In this document: in pieces, positions 20,978 to 28,966 of the stretch
How the letters are laid out: each line of letters starts with the position of its first letter
Position numbering within the stretch: position 1 is the first letter of the stretch
Assembly (NCBI GenBank): GCA_028684815.1
Contig: JAQUFE010000003.1
Coordinates: 1 to 64,000, forward strand
Origin: Sulfurimonas sp.
GTDB taxonomy: Bacteria; Campylobacterota; Campylobacteria; Campylobacterales; Sulfurimonadaceae
Reading direction: 5' to 3'
Length of the DNA stretch: 64,000 nt
The notes under the pieces: model-generated
What the model saw: only the letters and a program-made list of their open reading frames with translations
The model's database searches: none
Told to the model about the DNA's origin: nothing
Position numbers and translations under genes: made by a program

Positions 20978-21253
20978 TTAGGGTTGAAAAAATTGTGCTA
21001 CCTCTTGCATGGTTTTAATTAACTCATCTTTTGTCTTAAAATGAAGAGTTTTTTTATTCTTTTTTTCCTCTTTTGGAGCTGTAAAATCAAAGACCAATAT
21101 ATACTCCCTTAGGTTAACTTTGCCCTCATTCATCTCTATCCACTCTAAACTCATCTCTGCCTCATCACCATGCATCTCTACAACTGCGGCTGGATAGAGT
21201 CTAGTTAACTTTGATAAATCAATCTCTCCAATCTTAGAGTTATAAATCATCAC
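20978..21253 (-). CDS. Conserved-looking 91-residue protein of unknown function
   Basis: The cytosolic, acidic protein has no recognised domain. It contains a beta-rich first half (GEIDLSKLTRLYPAAVVEMHG) and a lysine-rich stretch before a C-terminal helix. It overlaps the end of the MFS gene by 14 bases and precedes the MATE gene within a few bases, so three genes MFS - this - MATE form an operon. The context suggests a small factor made with two exporters. No function can be assigned. Confidence 0.65.
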   Translation of the reverse strand: MMIYNSKIGEIDLSKLTRLYPAAVVEMHGDEAEMSLEWIEMNEGKVNLREYILVFDFTAPKEEKKNKKTLHFKTKDELIKTMQEVAQFFQP

Positions 21254-22454
21254 TTACATCCTTAATCGTTTGTGTTTTTAAAATCCAACTATAATAGAGC
21301 CCACCAAGTACAAAGCCAAAGCCCATCAGTGCGGCAATAGTCTGCAGAGAAAAGTCGTGTGTAGCTAAAAAACCTATCATAAAAGAGACGATAGCAGCTG
21401 AGCTTAAAAAAAGCATATCATTATATGCAACCATTCGTCCATAATACTTCTCTTTTATATTTTTTTGTAAAAGAGTGTAAGTATAAGACCAAAGAGTAGT
21501 GGTAAAAAAACCAACAAATACACTCGCAAAAAGTGAGAGATAAAAATCCCTCATTAAAAGAGCCCAAAGCCAAACTGCTACAGCTTGAGCCATAAAAACA
21601 TAGAGTAGAGTTTTGTTATTAACCCAACGACTTATTAGCATAGGACCAATCACTAAACCAACTGCACGAGCCGAGTGAAGCAAACCAAGAGCGAGCGAAC
21701 TAGCTATTATGCTTGCATAGTACTGATCTACCATCAAAACCACAAGTGCATCAAAGGCAGTCAAGCCTACGAAAGCGTGGATTAGCATAAGATGCAGAGC
21801 TTGTGGAGTCCTTTTCATATATCTAAAAGTATCCTTCATCATCTCAAAGAAATTTTCATCTGTTTTTATTATATTTATCTCTATTTTTAAATTATATAGC
21901 AAGATAAAACCAACAACAAACATCATAGCATCTATGATAAAAGCGGTCGTAACTCCAAACCAATAAACAAAAAAGCCACTCGCAGCCATCCCTAAAGTGT
22001 AAGAAAGTGACCAGATAATAGAGTGAAGTTCATTGGCTTTTTGAAGTTTTTTACCTTTTAAAATCTTAGGAAGCAGCGACATCTCTGTAGTAAAGTAAAA
22101 ACTAGCAGCTGCCATCTTTAAAAAAATCAAAACATAAAGAAGCCACATATCATCTACTGAGGTTACAAAAATAAGAAAAAATGTTGCAAAAATCTCTATA
22201 GTTATGAGTATAAGTAAAATCTTTTTAGGCTTAAAACTATCAATAATGGAGCCTGAAAAAGGAGCTTGAATAACACCAGCTAAGAAGTGAAGCATTGCTA
22301 CAAAAGCTATAATAGATGCCGAGGTGTTAAGATTTAAAAGTAGTGTATAAATGGCGATATTACTAAACCATGCACCAAAGTATGCAATTAGCTGAATAAT
22401 TGACAATCTTCTAAAAATGGGTTCTGATTTGAGTAGTTTTATGTAGTCGTTCAT
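21240..22454 (-). CDS. Major facilitator superfamily transporter
   Basis: The 404-residue protein has about 12 hydrophobic helices and an MFS loop 2-3 signature region (SGSIIDSFKPKKILL). It resembles the MFS_3/enterobactin-exporter-like and macrolide-efflux-like groups, but its substrate is not evident. It is the first gene of the exporter operon on the minus strand. A perfect 8-base inverted repeat (TTCTTACA/TGTAAGAA) lies 28 bases upstream of its start and might be an operator. Confidence 0.85.
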   Translation of the reverse strand: MNDYIKLLKSEPIFRRLSIIQLIAYFGAWFSNIAIYTLLLNLNTSASIIAFVAMLHFLAGVIQAPFSGSIIDSFKPKKILLILITIEIFATFFLIFVTSVDDMWLLYVLIFLKMAAASFYFTTEMSLLPKILKGKKLQKANELHSIIWSLSYTLGMAASGFFVYWFGVTTAFIIDAMMFVVGFILLYNLKIEINIIKTDENFFEMMKDTFRYMKRTPQALHLMLIHAFVGLTAFDALVVLMVDQYYASIIASSLALGLLHSARAVGLVIGPMLISRWVNNKTLLYVFMAQAVAVWLWALLMRDFYLSLFASVFVGFFTTTLWSYTYTLLQKNIKEKYYGRMVAYNDMLFLSSAAIVSFMIGFLATHDFSLQTIAALMGFGFVLGGLYYSWILKTQTIKDVSDDL

Positions 22455-22481
22455 GCGTGAAAGATTATCATAGTTTTACTG

Positions 22482-22504
22482 TTCTTACACATTTTTTGTA
22501 AGAA
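22482..22504. promoter_or_regulatory. Palindrome upstream of the MFS gene, possible operator
   Basis: TTCTTACA, 7 bases, then TGTAAGAA form a perfect inverted repeat between the divergent MFS and flaG genes. Its position close to the MFS start fits a binding site for a dimeric repressor. No regulator gene lies next to it, so the role is inferred only from symmetry and place. Confidence 0.35.
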
Positions 22505-22675
22505 AAAGTGCAAATATTTTATAAATCTTACAAAATAAATTTTTTAAGAGTTTTTAGGTATATAAACTAAGGGCAAACTCCATGATAATTGGGCATATTG
22601 AGATTTTATCTCTGCTAGAAAAATCAAGCCTTATGCATAAAATCAGTTCTACATCATAAATTTGTGTTTTTTTAT

Positions 22676-22702
22676 TAAAGTCAAATATTAATATGCCGAT
22701 TT
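22676..22702 (+). promoter_or_regulatory. Sigma-28 (FliA) promoter of flaG
   Basis: TAAA at 22676-22679, a spacer of exactly 15 bases and GCCGATTT at 22695-22702 match the enterobacterial FliA consensus TAAA-N15-GCCGATAA almost fully. The element ends 35 bases before the flaG ATG, a sensible leader length. This puts flaG in the late flagellar class controlled by FliA and the anti-sigma factor FlgM. Confidence 0.85.
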
Positions 22703-22737
22703 GGTATCTATACTATTCTTTATATAAGGAGCAAGTC

Positions 22738-23127
22738 ATGGATGGCATAGCGAATGTTGCTTCGCAACAACAATCAAAGATAAATGTGCAAGAAACTCAA
22801 GGAAGAGAATCGGCGCAAGTATCAGCTAGAGTTGAACAACCAAAACAGGTTGATTTAATAAAAGAGATTCAAAAAGAAAATTCTAACACTGATGTAAAAA
22901 TAAACTCTAAAGAGCAGGTTGAGGAATTAGTTAAACAACTAAACAGTGCAATGTCGCCTATTAGCACGGATATCAAATTTGGTGTTGATAGGGATGATAT
23001 ATTTTATGTCTCAGTTATAGAAGAGAAGACTAACAAGATGATTAGACGATTCCCAGCTGAACAAGCTATGGATTTTCTTCCAAAGATGCAAGAAGTAGTA
23101 GGCATACTCTTTGACTCAAAAGGGTAA
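22738..23127 (+). CDS. flaG: FlaG family flagellar protein
   Basis: The 129-residue protein has the FlaG pattern: an unstructured, Gln-rich N-terminal half and a conserved C-terminal domain with FGVDRDDIFYVSVIEEKTN and IRRFPAEQAMDFLPKM. FlaG proteins influence filament length and are related to regulators of flagellin assembly. The start is fixed by AAGGAG at 22727-22732 upstream of the ATG at 22738; an earlier in-frame ATG lies within the -10 region of the promoter. It stands alone here, away from other flagellar genes. Confidence 0.9.
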   Translation: MDGIANVASQQQSKINVQETQGRESAQVSARVEQPKQVDLIKEIQKENSNTDVKINSKEQVEELVKQLNSAMSPISTDIKFGVDRDDIFYVSVIEEKTNKMIRRFPAEQAMDFLPKMQEVVGILFDSKG

Positions 23128-23149
23128 GATTTAAATCTCACCCTTGAGT
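23114..23149 (+). terminator. Stem-loop at the end of flaG
   Basis: ACTCAA-AGGGT-AAGATTT is followed by its near reverse complement AAATCTCACCCTTGAGT, which overlaps the stop codon. The stem is long and stable with a very small loop, but a T-run does not follow (TACTCTCTC), so it may work with Rho or as an mRNA-stabilising end. Confidence 0.5.
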
Positions 23150-23251
23150 TACTCTCTCTCTTATAAATCCAAACCACACAATTTGCTAACCATCATTTAA
23201 TCTCTTTTATTGTAAACTCGCGACATTTATTTTGCAAAAGGGACTTTTAGT

Positions 23252-24469
23252 ATGAAAAAAGAAGTTAAAAAAGTAGTCTTAGCTTATTCTGGCGGACTAG
23301 ACACTAGTGTTATTTTAAAGTGGTTACAAGATGAGTATAAGTGTGAGGTTGTAACTTTTACAGCAGATCTCGGTCAAGGTGAAGAGTTAGAACCTGCAAG
23401 AAAAAAAGCTTTAGAGTTTGGCATTAAACCTGAAAATATCTTTATAGATGACTTAAGAGAAGAGTTTGTAAAAGACTATGTTTATCCTATGTTTAGAGCA
23501 AATACAATCTATGAGGGAGAGTATCTTTTAGGAACTTCTATAGCTCGCCCACTTATTGCAAAGAGACAAGCTGAGATAGCAAAAATTACTGGTGCTGATG
23601 GTGTTAGCCACGGTGCTACTGGAAAAGGAAATGACCAAGTTCGTTTTGAGATGGGTTACCTAAGCCAAGACTCGACGCTAACTATTATCGCTCCATGGAG
23701 AGAGTGGGATTTAAACTCAAGAGAGAAACTACTCTCTTACGCTGAAAAACACGGCATCTCTATAGAGAAAAAAGGCAATAAATCACCCTACTCTATGGAT
23801 GCAAACCTACTTCATATCTCTTATGAGGGCGGCATCTTAGAAAATCCAAATGCAGAACCAGAAGAGAGTATGTGGTTATGGTCTTGCTCACCTGAAAATG
23901 CTCCTGATAAAGCTGAGTATATTGAACTTGGCTATAAAAATGGTGACCCAATTACACTAAATGGTAAAGAGTTAAGTCCAGCTACGATGCTAAAGACTCT
24001 AAATGAAATAGGCTCAAAACATGGCATCGGTCGTGTTGATATTGTTGAGAACCGTTTTGTTGGGATGAAAGCTCGTGGATGCTATGAGACACCAGGTGGG
24101 ACTATCATGCTAAAGGCTCATCGTGCTATGGAGTCCATCACACTTGACCGCGAAGCTGCTCACCTAAAAGATGAGATGATGCCTCGCTATGCAAAGTTAA
24201 TATATAACGGTTTTTGGTTCTCTCCTGAGAGAGAGATGCTCCAAGCTGCAATCAACAAATCTCAAGAATTTGTAGAAGGAAATGTGCGTCTAAAACTCTA
24301 CAAAGGTAATATTATGGTTGTTGGAAGAAACTCAAGCGTTTCACTTTTCTCAGAAGAGTACTCAACTTTTGAAGAAGATGAAGTCTATAACCAAAAAGAT
24401 GCAGAGGGCTTTATAAAACTAAATGCACTGCGATTTATTATCGAAGGTAAAGCTAGAAAAAACAGATAA
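23252..24469 (+). CDS. argG: Argininosuccinate synthase
   Basis: The 405-residue enzyme joins citrulline and aspartate with ATP to give argininosuccinate in arginine synthesis. The N-terminal ATP-binding P-loop [12 protein letters not shown] and the segments [13 protein letters not shown] and [17 protein letters not shown] are characteristic. The size is standard. It precedes the FTR-rhodanese gene by 14 bases, so both could be on one transcript. Confidence 0.97.
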   Translation: MKKEVKKVVLAYSGGLDTSVILKWLQDEYKCEVVTFTADLGQGEELEPARKKALEFGIKPENIFIDDLREEFVKDYVYPMFRANTIYEGEYLLGTSIARPLIAKRQAEIAKITGADGVSHGATGKGNDQVRFEMGYLSQDSTLTIIAPWREWDLNSREKLLSYAEKHGISIEKKGNKSPYSMDANLLHISYEGGILENPNAEPEESMWLWSCSPENAPDKAEYIELGYKNGDPITLNGKELSPATMLKTLNEIGSKHGIGRVDIVENRFVGMKARGCYETPGGTIMLKAHRAMESITLDREAAHLKDEMMPRYAKLIYNGFWFSPEREMLQAAINKSQEFVEGNVRLKLYKGNIMVVGRNSSVSLFSEEYSTFEEDEVYNQKDAEGFIKLNALRFIIEGKARKNR

Positions 24470-24483
24470 GCAAAAGGTAGTAC

Positions 24484-25221
24484 ATGAGTATAATTAAGAT
24501 AGATATAGACTCTGATGAGTTTCAAGCTGAGTTAGAAAAAACTATAGACTTTACAGACAAAGTCATATCTCAGTTTGGATGGGAATATAACCCTGAAGCT
24601 GAAGTAAATGAAGGCGTGCAACTAGGTCTTGCAAGAAACAAGATGATGCATGGCAAGAGATTTTGCCCATGTTTCATGGTCGAGTATCATGGCAATACAC
24701 CAAAAAGTGTTGATGGTAGAGTCTGCCCTTGTAAACCCGCTATAGAACTTGAGATTCCAAGAGATGGAACTTGTCACTGTGGTATCTATTGTACACCAGA
24801 ATATGTTGCAAAAAAACGCCTAGAAAAAGGTATGAAAGAAGTAGTTCATAATCACTCTCGTGGATTGAGTAGAGATGAATGCGAGGTACTTGTAAACAAA
24901 GCAGAACTAGATGCAGATGAGTTACGCTCGCTTTTAGAAGCTAGAGAGATGGGCATAGTAGAGTTTAAACTTGTAGATGTTCGAGAGCACATGGAGTGGC
25001 AGATGGGTCATATAAATGGTGCCGATGTTCTAGTTCCAACAAGTAGTTTCTTTCAAGTGCTCGATGATGCCAAGCTATCAAAAAGTGAAAATATCATATT
25101 GTATTGTCATGTAGGAAGTCGCTCAGCTCACTGTGCTAGAATACTAGGAGAGATGGGATATGAAAAAATAGGAAACCTAACTCGTGGAATAGTCTCTTAT
25201 GATGGAGAGATTGTAAGATAA
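24484..25221 (+). CDS. Ferredoxin-thioredoxin reductase-like catalytic domain fused to rhodanese
   Basis: Residues 50-110 carry the FTR beta-subunit signature CPC (C61, C63), CPC (C81, C83) and CHC (C97, C99), which in chloroplast FTR holds a 4Fe-4S cluster next to a redox-active disulfide. The spacings (17 and 13 residues) are slightly longer than in plant FTR. Residues 155-245 form a rhodanese domain with LVDVREHMEWQMGHI and a catalytic cysteine C208 in YCHVGSRSA. The fusion suggests thiol or persulfide chemistry driven by ferredoxin in the cytosol. The gene follows argG by 14 bases. The substrate is not known. Confidence 0.88.
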   Translation: MSIIKIDIDSDEFQAELEKTIDFTDKVISQFGWEYNPEAEVNEGVQLGLARNKMMHGKRFCPCFMVEYHGNTPKSVDGRVCPCKPAIELEIPRDGTCHCGIYCTPEYVAKKRLEKGMKEVVHNHSRGLSRDECEVLVNKAELDADELRSLLEAREMGIVEFKLVDVREHMEWQMGHINGADVLVPTSSFFQVLDDAKLSKSENIILYCHVGSRSAHCARILGEMGYEKIGNLTRGIVSYDGEIVR

Positions 25222-25283
25222 GTTGGATAAGATTTATATGATATCAAAGGCGATGCTTTTAGGGATACTGTGGCATTCTTAAC

Positions 25284-25289
25284 TATAAG
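25284..25289 (+). promoter_or_regulatory. Candidate -10 box before the rplI leader
   Basis: TATAAG at 25284-25289 is followed at about 7 bases by a suitable start for the structured region upstream of rplI. No clear -35 element is seen, as is usual for the housekeeping promoters of Campylobacterota. Confidence 0.35.
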
Positions 25290-25295
25290 CTTTGC

Positions 25296-25495
25296 ATAGA
25301 GTTCGAAGTGGTATTTTAACTTCGGATGAAGTGCTTATAAATCTAGCTAGCGCGATAAAAAAAAGCACTAGTGTCGTGGGCTTTCTGCCGAAGCTGTCGT
25401 AAGACTCTCTGTGAGAAAACCAAGCGCGCCCGAAGGTAGTACCCTTGGGGTATTAGCCTAGACAAAGAGACTTGTTCCTTTGTCGTTAATATATG
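25296..25495 (+). ncRNA. Candidate structured RNA or long leader upstream of rplI (identity unknown)
   Basis: The 323-base gap between the rhodanese fusion and rplI is GC-richer than its surroundings and holds no gene. It folds into clear hairpins: 25302-25309 with 25319-25326 (8 pairs), 25330-25336 with 25363-25369 (7 pairs), a GUC-GUAA-GAC tetraloop at 25396-25405, 25438-25454 (7 pairs, UUG loop) and 25461-25467 with 25478-25484 (7 pairs). GCGCG in the loop of the second hairpin could pair with CGCGC near 25424, a possible pseudoknot. It lacks RNase P, SRP and tmRNA signatures; 6S RNA or a ribosomal-protein leader cannot be excluded. Confidence 0.5.
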
Positions 25496-25544
25496 TGGGG
25501 AAGAGGTTCCCTTAAATTTATGAAATAAAATTAAGGAAAATTAT

Positions 25545-25991
25545 ATGAAAGTACTATTGATAAAAGATGTAAAAACTTTAGGTAAAAGAGGTGAAGTTAA
25601 AGAGGTTAAAGATGGTTATGGAAAAAACTTTCTTATTGCAAAAGGATTTGCTAAACATGCCACTGCAGAGATTTTAGAGCAACACAAACTTGATGAAGCA
25701 CAAAAAGCTGCTGATGAAGCTGCAGAGATAGCAAGATTAAAAGAGATGGCTAAAAAACTTGATAAGTTAGAGATTATCATAACTAAAAAAGTAGGTCAAA
25801 ATGGTAGTCTTTTTGGTGCTATAACTAAAGATGAAGTAGCCGTTGCTCTTCTTGAGCAGCACAATGTTGAGATAGATAAGAAAGATATTATAGATAAAGT
25901 TGCAATTAAAACCATAGGTGAGCACGAGCTTGACTTAAAACTAGGTCACGCCATACACGCAGTACTCCATGTGGATGTTCAGGGAGAGTAG
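25545..25991 (+). CDS. rplI: 50S ribosomal protein L9
   Basis: The 148-residue protein starts MKVLLIKDVKTLGKRGEVKEVKDGYGKNFL, of which LIKDVKTLGKRGEV-KDGYG is the L9 N-domain signature, followed by the long connecting helix and the rRNA-binding C-domain. L9 binds 23S rRNA near the L1 stalk. A good AAGGAAAA ribosome-binding site precedes it. It opens the conserved block rplI-hslV-hslU-era-csd6, also seen in Helicobacter pylori. Its long structured leader suggests post-transcriptional control. Confidence 0.96.
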   Translation: MKVLLIKDVKTLGKRGEVKEVKDGYGKNFLIAKGFAKHATAEILEQHKLDEAQKAADEAAEIARLKEMAKKLDKLEIIITKKVGQNGSLFGAITKDEVAVALLEQHNVEIDKKDIIDKVAIKTIGEHELDLKLGHAIHAVLHVDVQGE

Positions 25992-25993
25992 AT

Positions 25994-26179
25994 ATGATAG
26001 CTTTAGCAAGAGGAGACAGATATAACTTTTTCTCGCCAACAGGCGTAGCTTTAGTGAGAGGAATTGAGGAGGGACTTGTTCCTCCTCAAGGAGACAGACA
26101 TAGTTTCATCTCGCCAACAGGCGTAGCTTTAGTGAGAGGAATTGAGGAGGGACTTGTTCCTCCTCAAGGAGACAGATAA
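25994..26179 (+). CDS. Possible 61-residue protein made of two 26-residue repeats
   Basis: An ATG 2 bases after the rplI stop, with AGGGAG at proper spacing, opens a frame that covers the whole 78-bp tandem repeat and stops 2 bases before hslV. The product contains [19 protein letters not shown] twice, with GDR at each junction, and no known domain. Because the unit is 26 codons long the frame is kept for free, so the frame itself is weak evidence. Translation may simply couple rplI to hslV, with the DNA or RNA repeat being the functional feature. Confidence 0.35.
   Translation: MIALARGDRYNFFSPTGVALVRGIEEGLVPPQGDRHSFISPTGVALVRGIEEGLVPPQGDR
26012..26176 (+). repeat. 78-bp tandem repeat with two hairpins per unit, between rplI and hslV
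   Basis: Two full units (26012-26089 and 26090-26167) and the first 9 bases of a third lie in tandem, with a diverged partial copy before them (about 25999-26014). The units differ at only a few positions near the start. Each has a CGCC-AACA-GGCG hairpin (26034-26045 in the first) and a 9-pair stem TTGAGGAGG/CCTCCTCAA around the loop GACTTGTT (26064-26089). The junction AAGGAGACAGA is a Shine-Dalgarno sequence, and the last copy serves hslV. Confidence 0.9.
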
Positions 26180-26181
26180 CG

Positions 26182-26727
26182 ATGTTTGATGCTACTACGA
26201 TACTTGCCTACAGAGGCAAGAACAAAGCTGTGATTGGTGGAGATGGGCAAGTTACTTTTGGAAACTCAGTTTTAAAAGCAAATGCTACAAAAATACGTAC
26301 ACTCTATAGTGGCAAAATTCTTGCTGGTTTTGCTGGAAGTACAGCTGATGCTTTTAACCTTTTTGATATGTTTGAAGAGTTTTTAGAGGATAAAAAAGGC
26401 GATATTTTAAAGTCTGTTATTGAGTTTTCAAAAGCTTGGAGAAAAGATAAAGTTCTTCGTCGCTTAGAAGCTATGATGATAGTTTTAAACAAAGACCATA
26501 TCTTTATTCTTACAGGAAATGGTGATGTTGTAGAGCCTGAAGATGGTGAGATTGCATCTATCGGCAGTGGCTCAAACTATGCCCTCTCAGCTGCAAGAGC
26601 TCTAAAAAAGCACTCAAGTCTTGATGAAGAAGAGCTTATCCGTGAGAGTCTCTCGATTGCCGCAGATCTGTGCATCTACACAAACCACAACATAAAAGTA
26701 CTAACACTACAAGGGGACGTTCAGTGA
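26182..26727 (+). CDS. hslV: ATP-dependent protease peptidase subunit HslV
   Basis: HslV is the Thr-protease half of the HslUV (ClpQY) complex, a bacterial proteasome relative that degrades misfolded and regulatory proteins. The start [21 protein letters not shown] shows the catalytic threonine (T5) after a short propeptide that must be removed, as in H. pylori; [11 protein letters not shown] and [11 protein letters not shown] are family blocks. The 181-residue length is typical. It is translated from AAGGAG in the last repeat unit and overlaps hslU by 4 bases. Confidence 0.96.
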   Translation: MFDATTILAYRGKNKAVIGGDGQVTFGNSVLKANATKIRTLYSGKILAGFAGSTADAFNLFDMFEEFLEDKKGDILKSVIEFSKAWRKDKVLRRLEAMMIVLNKDHIFILTGNGDVVEPEDGEIASIGSGSNYALSAARALKKHSSLDEEELIRESLSIAADLCIYTNHNIKVLTLQGDVQ

Positions 26728-28052
26728 ATTTAACTCCAAAAGAGATTGTAGAGTATCTTGACCAATATGTAATTTCACAAAGAGATGCTAAAAAAACCAT
26801 AGCTCTAGCTCTTAGAACAAGATATAGACGTATGCAACTTAGCCCAGAACTCCAAAGTGAAATCATGCCAAAGAACATTCTTATGATTGGTTCAACTGGT
26901 GTTGGTAAGACTGAGATTTCAAGAAGACTTGCAAAGATGATGAAAGTACCTTTTATCAAAGTCGAAGCTAGTAAATATACAGAAGTTGGTTTTGTTGGCC
27001 GTGATGTTGAGTCTATGATTCGTGATTTGGTTATCGCATCTATTGCTATAGTAAAAGAAGAAAAAGAAGAGCAAAATCAAGATAAGATAGACAACTATAT
27101 ACTAAATAAAATAGTAGAAAAACTTCTTCCTCCACTGCCTGATGGTGCAAGTGAGAGTAAAAAAGATGACTATCAAAGACTTTTAGAAGTGATGGAGAGA
27201 CGAGTCAATGATGGCGAGATGGATGATAAAATCATAGAGCTTGAAGTTGATAAGATTCATGTTGAATTTAGCGATACGAATCTTCCACCTGAAATGGCCA
27301 AAGTTCAAGAATCTTTTTCTAAAATCTTTGAGTCAATGAATAAAGAAGATAGAAAAAAAGAGCTAAGTGTTAGAGATGCGAAGAGAGTTTTAAGAGCTGA
27401 AGCTAGTCACAAACTCCTAGATATGAACAGCATCAACACAGAAGCACTTAAGCGAGCTGAAGATGGTGGCATTATATTTTTAGATGAGATAGATAAAATC
27501 ACTGTTAGTTCAAAAGCTCAAGGCAGAAATGACCCAAGCAAAGAGGGAGTCCAAAGAGATCTGCTTCCTATTGTTGAGGGAAGTAGTGTTACTACTAAGT
27601 ATGGAGTTATAAATACCGACCATATCCTCTTCATAGCAGCTGGTGCTTTTCATACAACAAAACCAAGTGACCTTATACCTGAACTCCAAGGTAGATTTCC
27701 ACTAAGAGTTGAGCTTGAATCTCTGACTGAGGAGACTCTTTATAAGATACTTACTCAAACTCACAACTCACTCTTAAAGCAGTACCAAGCACTTCTGAGC
27801 GTAGAGGGCGTAGAGCTTATTTTTGAGGATGATGCTATTAAGGCTATAGCAAAACTCTCACATCGTGCAAATGAGTTAACTGAAGATATTGGAGCTAGAC
27901 GCCTTCATACAGTTTTAGAGAGAGTTTTAGAGGATATTAGCTTTAACGCTGATGAATTCGTAGGCAAAGAGTTTGTAATAAAGAGCGAACTTATACATGA
28001 AAAACTAGATTTAATTGTCGAAGATGACAATCTGTCTCGTTATATACTATAA
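26724..28052 (+). CDS. hslU: ATP-dependent protease ATPase subunit HslU
   Basis: The AAA+ unfoldase partner of HslV has Walker [15 protein letters not shown], Walker [12 protein letters not shown] and the sensor region [17 protein letters not shown]. The start is taken as the GTG at 26724, which gives [19 protein letters not shown], the normal HslU N-terminus; the longer ATG frame would run into hslV. The 442-residue length fits. The GTG overlaps the hslV stop, and AAGGGG lies upstream. Confidence 0.95.
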   Translation: MNLTPKEIVEYLDQYVISQRDAKKTIALALRTRYRRMQLSPELQSEIMPKNILMIGSTGVGKTEISRRLAKMMKVPFIKVEASKYTEVGFVGRDVESMIRDLVIASIAIVKEEKEEQNQDKIDNYILNKIVEKLLPPLPDGASESKKDDYQRLLEVMERRVNDGEMDDKIIELEVDKIHVEFSDTNLPPEMAKVQESFSKIFESMNKEDRKKELSVRDAKRVLRAEASHKLLDMNSINTEALKRAEDGGIIFLDEIDKITVSSKAQGRNDPSKEGVQRDLLPIVEGSSVTTKYGVINTDHILFIAAGAFHTTKPSDLIPELQGRFPLRVELESLTEETLYKILTQTHNSLLKQYQALLSVEGVELIFEDDAIKAIAKLSHRANELTEDIGARRLHTVLERVLEDISFNADEFVGKEFVIKSELIHEKLDLIVEDDNLSRYIL

Positions 28053-28087
28053 TAATAAAAGATTATTTTACTAAAGGTAATAAAGAA

Positions 28088-28966
28088 ATGACAAAAGCAG
28101 GTTTTGTTTCTCTCATCGGGCGTCCAAATGCTGGAAAAAGTACACTAATGAACTCACTTCTAGGTGAAAATATAGCGATGGTTAGTCAAAAAGCCAATGC
28201 TACAAGAAAACGCTCAAACGCAATAGTTATGCACGGTGATACGCAGATAATATTTGTTGACACTCCTGGCATCCATGAGAGAGAGAAGATACTAAACCAG
28301 TTTATGCTTGATGAGGCACTAAAAGCCATGGGGGATTGTGACCTTATCGTCTATCTTGCTCCTGTAACTGACTCATTAGAGCACTATGAAAAGTTTTTAA
28401 AACTAAATAACTCAAGAGTTAAACACATAGTAGTCCTTAGTAAAATCGACCAAGTAAATCAGATAAAACTCTTTAAAAAGATAGACTCTTATAACCAGTA
28501 TGGAGATGAATTTGAAGCCTTAATTCCTATGAGCATCTCTAAAAAAGTAGGTCATGAAGATCTTTTAAAGCTTATCTCTAAAAACCTCCCAGAGTCACCA
28601 TTTCTTTTTGACCCAAATGATTTAACAAGTGAACTTGTGCGAGATATCTATGCAGGTTTTATAAGAGAAGCGATTTTTGACAATGTAAGTGATGAGATTC
28701 CTTATGAGTCTGATGTTTTGATAGACTCTATAAAAGAAGAAAAAGGACTCGATAGCATCCATGCTACTATTATTATAGAAAAAGAGTCACAAAAAGGCAT
28801 CATCATTGGAAAAGCTGGAAGTTCCATAAAAAGAATTTCCTCATCAGCTAGAGAGAAGATAGAGCGCCTTAGTGGTAAAAAAACCTACTTGAACCTAGAA
28901 GTTATGGTAAAAAAAGGTTGGTCTAAAGACAAATCTTATCTTGAAGAAATAGGATATATATCATGA
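28088..28966 (+). CDS. era: GTPase Era
   Basis: The 292-residue GTPase has G1 GRPNAGKS, G3 DTPG and G4 LSKID (serine replacing the usual asparagine or threonine), then a KH domain with GIIIGKAGSSIKRI. Era binds the 3' end of 16S rRNA and helps 30S subunit maturation. Its place after hslU and before csd6 matches H. pylori. Its stop overlaps the next ATG by 4 bases. Confidence 0.95.
   Translation: MTKAGFVSLIGRPNAGKSTLMNSLLGENIAMVSQKANATRKRSNAIVMHGDTQIIFVDTPGIHEREKILNQFMLDEALKAMGDCDLIVYLAPVTDSLEHYEKFLKLNNSRVKHIVVLSKIDQVNQIKLFKKIDSYNQYGDEFEALIPMSISKKVGHEDLLKLISKNLPESPFLFDPNDLTSELVRDIYAGFIREAIFDNVSDEIPYESDVLIDSIKEEKGLDSIHATIIIEKESQKGIIIGKAGSSIKRISSSAREKIERLSGKKTYLNLEVMVKKGWSKDKSYLEEIGYIS

Noticed and set aside
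20978..21014. Programmed -1 frameshift that fuses the 91-residue protein to the MATE transporter at the T6 run
   Set aside because: The frames do join in this way, but the slippery site does not follow the X XXY YYZ rule well and a start-codon or single-base explanation is simpler.
25296..25495. tRNA, RNase P RNA, SRP RNA or tmRNA
   Set aside because: No cloverleaf or CCA end, no RNase P core motif, no SRP GGAAG-CAGCC loop and no tmRNA tag or T-loop end could be found.
26012..26167. CRISPR array
   Set aside because: Only two units in direct contact without spacers, and no cas genes.
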